Shown here: positions 24,967 to 33,626 of the stretch, one piece after another | How positions within the stretch are numbered: the first letter of the stretch is position 1 | Layout: every line of letters starts with the position of its first letter | DNA from: a bacterium | GTDB taxonomy: Bacteria; 4484-113; JAGGVC01 | Length of the DNA stretch: 64,000 nt | Direction of reading: 5' to 3' | Assembly (NCBI GenBank): GCA_039961635.1 | Contig: JABRWB010000041.1 | Span: 62,001 to 126,000, forward strand | The notes under the pieces: generated by a model | The model's database searches: none | The model's input: only the letters and a program-made list of their open reading frames with translations | Told to the model about the DNA's origin: nothing | Position numbers and translations under genes: made by a program

Positions 24967-26001
24967 ATGAAGAAATACAATCTCGCCGCTCTTGCGGGAG
25001 CGGTTTTGACATTTGCGGTTTCGCTGGCATCGGGTCCATTGTACGGCTCTCAAGCCGGAGGTCTTGATCGGTCAATTCTCGAAGCATCGGCCATAAACGT
25101 AGAGATTGAGCTGCCGACCGATATGCCAACGCTAACTTGGCTTAAGCGCGGGCCAATGAGATTCGGCGAGCAGGAGCTGGTCGACAAGTTCTTTAAGAAA
25201 GGGACAACCAGCACTGCAAAGCAGATTTACTCACCGATTTACGGGGATGGCAAGCTTTACAGCGATTCCGGAGGGAGAACCCTGCGTGTGTTCAAGTACG
25301 GCTTCGAGTTCGATGCCAATCCCGCAAAAATCGAACGCGTGCTGACACTGAACGAAAGGGGCGACAAATCCTACGTTTACTCCGTGGAGGAAGGTAAGCT
25401 TGCCGCTTTGAAATTCACAAGCACGTACATCGGCGAAATGCCTGCACAGGCGAAAGAAATGAGCGTGAAGCAGTCCGCCATAATCGGGGAAGAGGCCGAC
25501 GGTTTGTTCGTTTTAACAACAAATAAGTATTTCAGAGGTGTGCAGTTACTGGACGATTACATACAGGTTGTTTTGGATTCGAACAGAAGCCTTGTGAATT
25601 TCGCCTATTTTTGGGACGACGAACTTGCCCCCGGTCCCGGAGTACCTGATAAAAAAATAATAGACGCAGGATTCGCCGTGAATCAGGCCAAGCGCTGGGT
25701 TATCCAGCAGGCAGGCGGCCAAACATTTACCGATCGAAGCGCCACGGTAACGAACATCCCGTATTTGACGCTTATCAACATGAAGCTGGGCTACGTAAAT
25801 TTGCGGGGAGATTACATTACGGTAGTTCCTGCTTGGTTGCTGATGTGCCGGTGGCAGCACCGCGTGGATATGGAAGTCGGCGAGATGGAGTCTGTCCTTC
25901 CAAAGCAACATCCACTTCAAAAAAGATTCATCCAGTATTTGGAGCATTTCGACTATTACATAGCGATCGAAGCGCTTACCGGAAAGCCGACCATGCTTTA
26001 A
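24967..26001 (+). CDS. Exported protein of unknown function
   Basis: 344-residue protein with a cleavable-looking signal peptide ([22 protein letters not shown]) and no further membrane segment. Not recognised. The C-terminal half ([17 protein letters not shown], then [15 protein letters not shown]) has a strand pattern that faintly recalls PepSY/YycI-type extracytoplasmic domains; that is only a hint. It begins the plus-strand run that continues with the Clp_N/MshEN gene 54 bp downstream. The start ATG follows a TTG codon; the ATG is taken because a -10 hexamer lies 6 nt before it. Divergent from rpmH. Confidence 0.65.
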   Translation: MKKYNLAALAGAVLTFAVSLASGPLYGSQAGGLDRSILEASAINVEIELPTDMPTLTWLKRGPMRFGEQELVDKFFKKGTTSTAKQIYSPIYGDGKLYSDSGGRTLRVFKYGFEFDANPAKIERVLTLNERGDKSYVYSVEEGKLAALKFTSTYIGEMPAQAKEMSVKQSAIIGEEADGLFVLTTNKYFRGVQLLDDYIQVVLDSNRSLVNFAYFWDDELAPGPGVPDKKIIDAGFAVNQAKRWVIQQAGGQTFTDRSATVTNIPYLTLINMKLGYVNLRGDYITVVPAWLLMCRWQHRVDMEVGEMESVLPKQHPLQKRFIQYLEHFDYYIAIEALTGKPTML

Positions 26002-26018
26002 TATCGTACTTCTCTCGG

Positions 26019-26027
26019 TGTTATAAT
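26019..26027 (+). promoter_or_regulatory. Extended -10 (TGTTATAAT) for the Clp_N/MshEN gene
   Basis: Consensus TGn-TATAAT 28 nt before ATG 26056. It overlaps the alternative ATG at 26026, which makes that upstream start unlikely if this promoter is used. Confidence 0.5.
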
Positions 26028-26055
26028 GGGCCGATCCCACTTTTCCGGCGGCGCG

Positions 26056-27579
26056 ATGGATTATCTCGATTACTTCGGCCCCTCGGCCAAGGCGGTTCTG
26101 GACCGCGCCCGTTCATTGGCTGATTTGCACGGGCACGGTGAAATAGAACCAGAGCACGTCCTCCTTGCGATTGTCCAAAGCCCCGAATCCAAGGCGGGGA
26201 ATTTGCTCCGCTCCTTTTGCCAGGATTTGGGTCCGCTTGAGCTTCGACTAAAAAGCCTTTTGGCGAGAAACAAAGCGCGAGATGTTCCTTCCGGCCGACC
26301 TTCTTTTTCCCGACGCACGACTTTGCTGATGGGTCAAGCGTTTAAAGAAAAAACCCGCTCGGGATCCGGTGAGATTTCCACGGTGCACTTGCTCCTTGCG
26401 ATGGACTTCGAGCGCTTTTCCGAACTGTCGAAGGTTCTGGAGGATCTCGAAATTAGCTCAGATCTGATTAGGATGTGGTTGACATCTCCCGGGTGGAACA
26501 ACGGTATTGAAGATTCTGTAATTGATCATGGCAAAACTAATTCTTTGGCAAAACAGTTCCGTCAACCAGTTGCGCATTATGGCCCCGCGCTTTCGTTAAT
26601 CTTTCTGACAGCGGAATCGCGTACTGCGTTCGCGATTGGGCAGGCGCTTTCCGAACGGCTTTCTCTGACGCCGGGCCGTGTATTGCCTGAAGAAATTATT
26701 TCGGCCGTTCTTTCAAACGCGATCAAAGAATCCGATCCGCTAGTCGACGATCTTGAATCCATTGGTATCGATTCCAAGTGGTGCTATTTGAGGCTGAAAA
26801 CCTACACGCAGCGACAGGCACTCAAAGCCGGTCAAAAGGATGCCGATAAGTCTGAACCGTACACATGGAAGAAGCTTGGAGATATCTTAATTCTCCTCGG
26901 CTCGATTACCCCGGACCAATTGGATCAGGCTTTACTTGTCCAGAAAGAGCGCGGTAAACGCCTTGGCGAAACGCTGGTAGATCTGGGTTATTGCTCCGGT
27001 GAAGCTGTTGCAAAGGGACTTGCGCTCCAGCTTGGAATCGAGTTTTTTAATCCGGAAACCGCCGGATTCGACGGCAACGCGCTGAAATGTATGTCTAAAA
27101 GCGATGCCGCCAGATTGCGTGCCTTGCCCTATCTTTTGGTTGATGAAAACGAGTTGCTTGTTATAGTATCGGATCCGCACAATAAGGAAATATTGCGCGA
27201 AATCGAAGAGGTTACCGGAAAGGCGGTTATACCCATTATCGGCACTGAAGGCGATATCGCCGAAATGATCGCAAACCTTGAAGGGTTGAAAATCCGTTCC
27301 AAGGAAGAATGGGAGCTGACAACTCAAAAAGCCTTTTCTGCGGCGGCCAAAGGTTCTCATGAAGAACTTGACCTGCGCTGGCCTTTTGTCCGCTTTTGGA
27401 CAAAAGCAATGGATTTGGCGGTGCAATCAGGTTCCCCCGATGTGACTTCCTCTATTTTGTTCAGTGCGTTTCTAAGTTCAGACAGCGAGGTTTCAGGTCA
27501 GATAAGGCGCAAGTTTTCAGTTAAGGCAGAGGACATCCAGCAGCTTGCCCAGGGAGCGGCAAACGATGAGATCGTTTAA
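26056..27579 (+). CDS. Clp_N-repeat / MshEN domain fusion protein without an ATPase
   Basis: 507-residue soluble protein combining two families. The N-terminal ~255 residues look like three helical Clp_N (ClpA/ClpC N-domain) repeats. The first reads DYFGPSAKAVLDRARSLA, then IEPEHVLLAIVQSPE; the second GEISTVHLLLAM; the third RVLPEEIISAVL. Residues ~271-410 form an MshEN domain (the GspE/PilB N-domain that can bind c-di-GMP). It has tandem motifs LGDILILLGSITPDQLDQAL with a following Q, and RLGETLVDLGYCSGEAVAKG with LQLGIEF. Residues ~438-502 look like a fourth Clp_N repeat. No Walker motif, AAA+ or GspE ATPase part is present. ATG 26056 preferred over 26026. Neighbours (exported unknown, mnmA) do not reveal its role. 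An adaptor or c-di-GMP sensor function is inference. Confidence 0.8.
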   Translation: MDYLDYFGPSAKAVLDRARSLADLHGHGEIEPEHVLLAIVQSPESKAGNLLRSFCQDLGPLELRLKSLLARNKARDVPSGRPSFSRRTTLLMGQAFKEKTRSGSGEISTVHLLLAMDFERFSELSKVLEDLEISSDLIRMWLTSPGWNNGIEDSVIDHGKTNSLAKQFRQPVAHYGPALSLIFLTAESRTAFAIGQALSERLSLTPGRVLPEEIISAVLSNAIKESDPLVDDLESIGIDSKWCYLRLKTYTQRQALKAGQKDADKSEPYTWKKLGDILILLGSITPDQLDQALLVQKERGKRLGETLVDLGYCSGEAVAKGLALQLGIEFFNPETAGFDGNALKCMSKSDAARLRALPYLLVDENELLVIVSDPHNKEILREIEEVTGKAVIPIIGTEGDIAEMIANLEGLKIRSKEEWELTTQKAFSAAAKGSHEELDLRWPFVRFWTKAMDLAVQSGSPDVTSSILFSAFLSSDSEVSGQIRRKFSVKAEDIQQLAQGAANDEIV

Positions 27580-27636
27580 AGCCTCATTTGGCAGCATTTG
27601 ACCCGGCAAAACAAGAATAACCTGACCCGCCACAGG

Positions 27637-27642
27637 TAGAAT
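27637..27642 (+). promoter_or_regulatory. -10 hexamer (TAGAAT) positioned for a leaderless mnmA transcript
   Basis: TAGAAT ends 6 nt before the GTG start at 27649, which has no Shine-Dalgarno. Confidence 0.45.
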
Positions 27643-27648
27643 AATCCC

Positions 27649-28806
27649 GTGAGCGGGACCAAAATCGCTGTCGCGATGAGCGGCGGAGTTGATTCGACGG
27701 TAGCTGCGCTCTTGCTGCATCGCGAAGGATACGACGTTTTCGGAGTCACCGGCAAGTTTCTTGCAGGAGAAGCTGAAGATTGCTCGACACAGTGCTGCAC
27801 CGCGGAGAGCGCGCGCGACGCGCGGCGCGCGTGCGACATGCTTGGGATTCCTCATATCACCAAAAACCTTGTTAACGAGTTCAGGGCGGGAGTCATAGAG
27901 AGGTTTTTCAAAAGCTACAGCGAGGGTCGTACTCCCAATCCCTGCGTGGATTGCAACAGGTTCATCAAGTTCGACCTGTTTTATCGCCTGGCCGCAGCAG
28001 TGGATACCGAGATGCTCGCAACCGGTCATTATGCGCGCTTGGAGCGTGACGAAACCGGCGCGTACAGACTCAAGCGCGGAGTAGACCGCAACAAGGATCA
28101 ATCGTATTTTCTTGCTGTTATTCCCTCGAAGTTGCTTCCAAGAATACGATTTCCGATTGGCGGGCTAACAAAGGATAAAGTTCGCACTTTGGCTGCCGAA
28201 ATCGGATTTCGGAATGCTGCCCGCCCGGAAAGCCAGGATGTATGCTTTTTGCAAAAAGGCGCGTCTTTCGCGGAAATTGCCCAGCGCAATGGAATTCAGC
28301 TGCCGAAAAGCAAGCCGGGTTCGATACTTGACGAAACAGGCCGCGTGCGCGGCAGGCATTGCGGCATTGAGAATTTCACAATAGGTCAACGCAAAGGGTT
28401 TGGCGTAGGGATGGGCGAGCGCAAGTTCGTTTACGAAATAGACACGGCAACCGCTGCAGTCAAAGTCGGGCCGCGAAATTACAGGCCCATCACGGCTATG
28501 GAGCTTGGAAGCCTAAATTGGACGGCGCCGGATCTACTTGAGCGCGCAGATGAGTTCGAGTGGCAGCTTCGCTACCGCGCAAAACCGGTTCGAGCGGCAC
28601 TCGACCTAACTTCTTCTGGCCGGACAGCGCCGAGGGGTGCGTCCGAGGATGTCAAATTTGTGCCTTCATACTCCCGACGCGAAGCCGTTCTCGAGTTCAA
28701 GGAGCCTCAATATTTGCTGGCGCCGGGACAGTGGGCGGTTGCATATCTCGGCGATATAGTGGTTGGATGCGGAGAGATTGTGCGCTCGCTCCCCGCTTCC
28801 GAATAA
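27649..28806 (+). CDS. mnmA: tRNA-specific 2-thiouridylase MnmA
   Basis: 385-residue enzyme that thiolates U34 of Lys, Glu and Gln tRNAs, using ATP and a persulfide relay. The ATP-pyrophosphatase PP-loop SGGVDS is at residues 11-16. NPCVDCNRFIKF has the catalytic Cys (about 99). ATGHYAR, KDQSYFLA and PESQDVCFL, with the second active Cys at about 199, are all present. The C-terminal beta-barrel contains FTIGQRKGFGVG. It starts with GTG and lacks a Shine-Dalgarno. A CSTQCC cluster near residue 45-50 is worth noting but its role is not known to me. The short TAGAAT -10 upstream suggests its own promoter. Confidence 0.96.
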   Translation: MSGTKIAVAMSGGVDSTVAALLLHREGYDVFGVTGKFLAGEAEDCSTQCCTAESARDARRACDMLGIPHITKNLVNEFRAGVIERFFKSYSEGRTPNPCVDCNRFIKFDLFYRLAAAVDTEMLATGHYARLERDETGAYRLKRGVDRNKDQSYFLAVIPSKLLPRIRFPIGGLTKDKVRTLAAEIGFRNAARPESQDVCFLQKGASFAEIAQRNGIQLPKSKPGSILDETGRVRGRHCGIENFTIGQRKGFGVGMGERKFVYEIDTATAAVKVGPRNYRPITAMELGSLNWTAPDLLERADEFEWQLRYRAKPVRAALDLTSSGRTAPRGASEDVKFVPSYSRREAVLEFKEPQYLLAPGQWAVAYLGDIVVGCGEIVRSLPASE

Positions 28807-28841
28807 CTCGAATCAATGACAATCAAGCAAGGCATTTGCTT

Positions 28842-28850
28842 TGTTACAAT
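28842..28850 (+). promoter_or_regulatory. Extended -10 (TGTTACAAT) positioned for a leaderless murG transcript
   Basis: TGn-TACAAT ends 6 nt before the GTG of murG, which has no Shine-Dalgarno. Confidence 0.5.
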
Positions 28851-28856
28851 TCGCCC

Positions 28857-29984
28857 GTGCGTATTGCGGTGACCGGAGGCGGGACAGGCGGGCACGTCTA
28901 TCCCGCAATTGCTGTTTTGGAGGCGCTTCAAGCGCTTCTTCCTGCGCCCCCGGATGTCGTTTGGATCGGAACCAAACGTAAAGAGGCCGAGATTCTCCGG
29001 GATTACGGAATCCGTTTGTTGACCGTAGACATATTGCCTCCCCGTCGTTCGATTGACTTTTCCGCCGTAGCGCAAAACCTGAGGCTCGCCTGGAATTTGC
29101 TATCTGGAAAAGCCGTTGGACAGGCCGCAATACACCTTCGTGAATTTCGCCCCAACCTATTGATTGGAACGGGAGCATACGTGGCGTATCCGGCATGCAT
29201 TGCGGCGACACGGTTGAAAATTCCGCTGTATTTGATCGAGCCGAACTATATACCTGGTCTTGTGACAAGAAAAACTGCAGCCAAAGCAAAAGTTGTGTAC
29301 TGCGCGTTCGAGGAAGCTGCCGCCGCGCTCGGACCGCGGGCCAATTGCAACGTCACGGGCGCGCCCATTCGAAGCTACTCGGGCAAGCTCGACAGGGAAG
29401 CCATACTCGAAAAGTACGGTCTACAATCTGGACGCAAAACGATTTTGGTGATAGGAGGCAGCACCGGAGCGAGCTTCGTTAATCGGGCGGTTTTCGATTA
29501 CATCCTGCCTTGGATTCAGGGGGATTCCGGAATCACCCCGAGTGTTCAAATATTGCATCAAACAGGCAAGGTAGAAATTCATGAGGCAACCGAATGGCGC
29601 AGCAAACTTTCGTTCCCGTACATGCCGATTGATTATATTAGGGATTCTCCTGAAGTGCTGCACATCGCGGATGTCTTCGTGGGACGCTCAGGCGCAAACT
29701 CGGTCGCCGAGGTTGCAAAATTCGGACTTCCCTCGGTGTTCATACCCTACTCGCACCATAAAGACAAGCAACAAATTTTAAACGCGATGCCTCTTGCCAA
29801 GGAAGGCCTGGCGTGCATTCATTTGGAGGAAGGATTCAATGGAGCTAGGTTCATTGACGACCTATCCGAAATGCTCCGGGCTTGCCACAACGAGGAGTTA
29901 AGAAAAAGGATACGAGAGTTTGACTCGGATGCAGCCAGGGTGATAGCAGCGCAAATCGCAGCCGATGTACAGGCCTTCAAATGA
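28857..29984 (+). CDS. murG: UDP-N-acetylglucosamine transferase MurG
   Basis: 375-residue GT28 enzyme that adds GlcNAc to lipid I to make lipid II at the inner membrane face. Signature loops: GGGTGGHVYPAIAV at the N-terminus, GTGAYVAYPACIAA, NYIPGLVTR, GGSTGASFVNRAV and GRSGANSVAEVAKFGLPSVFIPY. The frame is open from 28560, but the protein begins at GTG 28857, where homology starts (RIAVTGGGTGG). A -10 hexamer 6 nt upstream and the lack of a Shine-Dalgarno suggest leaderless expression. Its TGA overlaps the ATG of the amidase gene (ATGA). Confidence 0.96.
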   Translation: MRIAVTGGGTGGHVYPAIAVLEALQALLPAPPDVVWIGTKRKEAEILRDYGIRLLTVDILPPRRSIDFSAVAQNLRLAWNLLSGKAVGQAAIHLREFRPNLLIGTGAYVAYPACIAATRLKIPLYLIEPNYIPGLVTRKTAAKAKVVYCAFEEAAAALGPRANCNVTGAPIRSYSGKLDREAILEKYGLQSGRKTILVIGGSTGASFVNRAVFDYILPWIQGDSGITPSVQILHQTGKVEIHEATEWRSKLSFPYMPIDYIRDSPEVLHIADVFVGRSGANSVAEVAKFGLPSVFIPYSHHKDKQQILNAMPLAKEGLACIHLEEGFNGARFIDDLSEMLRACHNEELRKRIREFDSDAARVIAAQIAADVQAFK

Positions 29985-31714
29985 AAGCGCGAATCGTGCC
30001 CGGAATGGAATTCGAAACCCGAAATGCAAAGCGTTCCTTTGGAATCTGCGGCGCATTTGCGCTGCTGATAACCGCTTTGTTCTTGCCGCTTTTGCCAGTT
30101 CGCGTCGGCGCGCAAGACGGCGGCGCAATTAACATTGAATCCAGGCCGCCCAAAGCTGAAACCACTGATTTTTCAGAAAACTCCGGCTCTCGTGCGTGGG
30201 TAATTTATATCGGCAACCAGGCTTATGCTGTCGCTGCCAAACCGGTTCAAGTTTCGGGTGGCAGCGTGTATCTGGGGCTTGATGCCATTTGGAATCTCGG
30301 CGGCTCGGTGAAATTCGACGCGACATCCAAAACGATCAATGCAGAGCTTGCGGAAAAGGAATTCCAACTTGAAATGAAGTCGAAAAAAGCCGTATTGGGC
30401 ACAGAATCAATTCCCCCAGACGCGCTGTTACTAAGAAACAATAAGTGGTATTTGGCCGCACAATTTTGGGAAAAATGGGGATTCAGGCCGAGGTGGAATC
30501 CGATTTTCAAGGCATGGCAGGTAATTGGAAAGCTAACGAGGATCTCCTATAACAAAGAATCGCGCGATCTTGTATTCGAAAGCACGTTGCCGGTTCGCGT
30601 CATCGAGGAGCAAGACTACGCGGAAAAGGTCATTAAATTCACGGTGCTGGGCGCGTTCATCGTAGAATCAGAAGAAAGAAGCATAGGCTCCGCCGAAGTG
30701 GACAAGCTGAAAGTTTCTTCCACCGACGTCGAATCCGTCCTTACGATTTCGGTCAGACAAAAAGAAACAACCGGTTTCAAACTTTACTCCGAGCCGGATA
30801 ACAAATTTTTCCGGGTTAACTTCCGAAACCACTTTCAACTTGCGGATTTCGAAAAGACCGCGTCCGGGGAAATCAGGTTGAAAGTGAAATTCGGCAAGCC
30901 AACTTTTCTCACTGCAAGGGAGCTGTCATCCCCCGACAGGCTTGTTTTGGACTTTGCTGACAGCATTTACACGGACGCCACAGCAAAGCACGATGTCGGA
31001 ATAGGCGTTGTGAAGAGCATCAGAATCGGCCAATTCAGCCAGCCCCCGGATCAATACGTTGTACGTGTTGTTGTGGATTTGACAGAACGGACAAGGTATC
31101 GTGTTATACCGACCAAAAACAAGGACACTTACTACATTCAATTTCTTGGGAAGGATACGGGCAGATACGCGATTATGCTTGATGCAGGCCATGGAGGCAG
31201 CGATCCCGGCGCATTATCCCCCTTTACCGAGCTTCAGGAAAAGGAAATAAACCTCGATATCGCACTTAGGCTTCAAGCGTATCTGGGAAAGAAAGGACAG
31301 AGCGTTTACTTGACCAGAGATGACGATTTTTTCATTTCGCTTCAGGAGCGGGCTGACATCGCCAACAGAATCCTGCCGATGGTGTTCGTGAGCGTCCACA
31401 CCAATTCCATCGGCAATCCGGACATCAAAGGCGCGATGACTTTCCATTTCGAGTCGAGCGGCGAAGGAAAAAAGCTTGCCGCGTACATTCAGCAAAACCT
31501 TGTCAATAGGTGCCGCGTCACGGATAAAGGCGTTCGAACCGCCAATTTCTTCGTTCTCCGGGAAACGGTGGTGCCTGCAGTGCTGGTCGAAGTCGGATTC
31601 ATAACCAATTCACAAGAGGAGAGTCTGCTGTCGACTCCGGAATACCGCCAAAAATTGGCGGAAGCCATCGGCGAGGGGATTCTGGACTATTGCGCGGACA
31701 TTTCGGGGAGATAG
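29981..31714 (+). CDS. N-acetylmuramoyl-L-alanine amidase with stalk-like and AMIN-type domains
   Basis: 577-residue exported cell-wall hydrolase. After a signal sequence (ICGAFALLITALFLPLLPVRVGAQ), residues ~65-175 resemble a copper-amine-oxidase-N/stalk-like module (YLGLDAIWNLGG, WYLAAQFWEKWGF). Residues ~185-385 contain two AMIN-like beta regions (PDRLVLDFADSIY). The C-terminal Amidase_3 domain has the zinc ligands in LDAGHGGSDPGA, the Glu of LQEKEINLDIALRL, the His of VSVHTNS and the catalytic Glu of VLVEVGFITN. It overlaps murG by 4 bp, implying coordinated septal peptidoglycan synthesis and splitting. ATG 30005 is a possible alternative start. Confidence 0.92.
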   Translation: MKARIVPGMEFETRNAKRSFGICGAFALLITALFLPLLPVRVGAQDGGAINIESRPPKAETTDFSENSGSRAWVIYIGNQAYAVAAKPVQVSGGSVYLGLDAIWNLGGSVKFDATSKTINAELAEKEFQLEMKSKKAVLGTESIPPDALLLRNNKWYLAAQFWEKWGFRPRWNPIFKAWQVIGKLTRISYNKESRDLVFESTLPVRVIEEQDYAEKVIKFTVLGAFIVESEERSIGSAEVDKLKVSSTDVESVLTISVRQKETTGFKLYSEPDNKFFRVNFRNHFQLADFEKTASGEIRLKVKFGKPTFLTARELSSPDRLVLDFADSIYTDATAKHDVGIGVVKSIRIGQFSQPPDQYVVRVVVDLTERTRYRVIPTKNKDTYYIQFLGKDTGRYAIMLDAGHGGSDPGALSPFTELQEKEINLDIALRLQAYLGKKGQSVYLTRDDDFFISLQERADIANRILPMVFVSVHTNSIGNPDIKGAMTFHFESSGEGKKLAAYIQQNLVNRCRVTDKGVRTANFFVLRETVVPAVLVEVGFITNSQEESLLSTPEYRQKLAEAIGEGILDYCADISGR

Positions 31715-31727
31715 ATGCAGCCCGGAA

Positions 31728-33062
31728 TCAATACTTCAGTTCTATATGCAGCCACTTTCCTTGGGACAGGCGGTGAAGTATCAATAGAGCCTCCGCCACG
31801 TTTGAGATGAGGAAGGATATCCATATTCCTAAAATACCCATTCCGAGCGAGACACCCAGCAAATATGCAACCGGTAACCGGAATAGGTAATGCGATAGCA
31901 GGGTTGTGATGAAGGGATATTTAGTATCACCGGCCCCGCGCAAGCATCCGATTCCGGAAAAGGAAATCGCCATAATCGGTTGTGCGAATGCGTTGATGCG
32001 AAGGTAGCGGATTCCTTCTCTGATCACATCGGGGTCTTTGGTGAAAAACACCATAAACTCCCTGGCGAAGGCAAAAAAAACAATACCGAGCAAAATCATT
32101 ATCAGCAGCGTCAAATTGCGCGATTCCCTAAGAGTTTCCGCAGCCTTGTCCTTGCGTCCCGCTCCAAGCGCTTGGCCGACCAGCGTCGCTGAAGCAGTCA
32201 TTACCGCAAGCCCCGGCATGAAGCTGATGCTTTCGCCCTGAAGTCCTAAACCAAGGGTTGCCGCTCCTACCGTCGAGTTAGGCACTAGGCTAATTACTTT
32301 ATACATCAATAGCCCTGCGCCGGAGCGGGCAACGACTTGGAGCATCGCCGGGCCGGCGAGTGCGAGCATATTCCTTATCGCCCGTTCGGCTCCCGAGAAC
32401 TGCGATATGGCAAACGCGGCCCATCCCTTAAAATGCATGTAAAGCACACCATAGCCGAAAACCAAGAGGCTTGTGAGTGTAGTTCCCAACGCGCACCCGA
32501 ACATTCCCCACTTTGGAATCAGCAGAAAATTGAAAATCAGATTAAGAAATGCGAACGCAACATTCAAGTACATCGGCACGTCGGTGCGTCCGAGCGCGTT
32601 CATCACGCCGGTTACGATAAACCGTAATCCAATAACCGACATTCCAATATAAATCATGCTCAGATAATCCCAGCCGTACCCGGCTGTAACGGGATCCGCA
32701 CCCAGCCAGTGATGCATACCAGGCCCAATCGAATAGCCAAGAAGTGTGATCGGAACGGAAATATAAATGCACATCATCACCGCCTGCGCGGCGTAACGCT
32801 TCATTTCATCCGTTCTGCCCGCGCCGTAGCTTCTGGCGACGTATGCGGTCGCCCCTATGCCGGCTCCCATAAATGCACTTTGAATTATAAAAAGCGCTGT
32901 CCGGCTCATCGAAAGTGCCGCAATTGCCTCTTTGCCCAACCAGCCGACCATCTTGAAGTCGGTGAAGCTGATAACCGCAACAAGCAAATTGGATGCGATT
33001 ACAGGCAGTGCCAGTTTGAGCAAAATAGGTCGAATGGCGCCGGACAGGTCGGGTGCAGCCAT
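31728..33062 (-). CDS. MATE-family efflux transporter
   Basis: 444-residue, about twelve-helix multidrug/toxin extrusion protein, antiporting Na+ or H+ against organic cations or similar solutes. Family motifs: IRPILLKLALPVIASNLL, VAVISFTDFKMVGWLGKEAIAALS, GIGATAYVARSYGAG, and in the second half AVMTASATLVGQALGAG and GIGCLRGAGDTKYPF. GGCGGAGA precedes the ATG. It converges with the amidase gene, 13 bp apart. Substrate unknown; polysaccharide flippases look different, so a NorM-like role is preferred. Confidence 0.9.
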   Translation of the reverse strand: MAAPDLSGAIRPILLKLALPVIASNLLVAVISFTDFKMVGWLGKEAIAALSMSRTALFIIQSAFMGAGIGATAYVARSYGAGRTDEMKRYAAQAVMMCIYISVPITLLGYSIGPGMHHWLGADPVTAGYGWDYLSMIYIGMSVIGLRFIVTGVMNALGRTDVPMYLNVAFAFLNLIFNFLLIPKWGMFGCALGTTLTSLLVFGYGVLYMHFKGWAAFAISQFSGAERAIRNMLALAGPAMLQVVARSGAGLLMYKVISLVPNSTVGAATLGLGLQGESISFMPGLAVMTASATLVGQALGAGRKDKAAETLRESRNLTLLIMILLGIVFFAFAREFMVFFTKDPDVIREGIRYLRINAFAQPIMAISFSGIGCLRGAGDTKYPFITTLLSHYLFRLPVAYLLGVSLGMGILGIWISFLISNVAEALLILHRLSQGKWLHIELKY

Positions 33063-33161
33063 TTCTCCGCCTACGCGCGTAATCGCATCGCCGTTCAGAC
33101 GGAGACTAGCGGTTCGGAAGTTGCCGTTATTTCGCTTAAACTTGAATGCTAACGTGGCGGA

Positions 33162-33617
33162 TTATCCCGGTGGGTTCAGAATGTTGTCGTCGTAGTCCAG
33201 CGGCGGCCCAAGCTCTTCCTCTTCCGGCTCCTCCGCGGATCTGACCGCTTGGCGCGCGCCCGGTGGAGCGGTGCTGGGAGCGTCATCCTTGCGACCGAGT
33301 AAGAGGAACCTTTGGCAAAGAATTTCGGTGCGGAAATGCTTTACGTTGTCGGCATCTGTCCATGTTCTGGTCATTATTGAGCCTTCGACATAAAGCTGTC
33401 TGCCTTTTCGCACGTATTCACCTGCAATTTCGGCCTGCTTGCGCCACACAACTATATTGTGCCATTCGGTTCGTTCCTGCTGCTGGCCGCTACGATCAGT
33501 AAAGCGCTCGGATGTTGCAATTGGAAAATTTGCTACAGCAACACCGTCCGCGACATACCGCACTTCCGGATCCTTACCCACATTGCCGATTAGGAAAACT
33601 TTGTTGAGGCTTGCCAT
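33162..33617 (-). CDS. ssb: Single-stranded DNA-binding protein
   Basis: 151-residue SSB with OB-fold motifs LNKVFLIGNVGKDPEVRYVADGVAVANF, TEWHNIVVWRKQAEIAGEYVRKGRQLYVEG and WTDADNVKHFRTEI. The C-terminal third is an acidic, proline-containing linker ending DYDDNILNPPG instead of the usual DDDIPF-type tip. The ATG at 33617 has AGGTGA 5 nt upstream; a GTG at 33626 would add three residues and directly follow the HD gene stop. A second SSB elsewhere in the genome is possible. Confidence 0.93.
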   Translation of the reverse strand: MASLNKVFLIGNVGKDPEVRYVADGVAVANFPIATSERFTDRSGQQQERTEWHNIVVWRKQAEIAGEYVRKGRQLYVEGSIMTRTWTDADNVKHFRTEILCQRFLLLGRKDDAPSTAPPGARQAVRSAEEPEEEELGPPLDYDDNILNPPG

Positions 33618-33626
33618 GATACTCAC

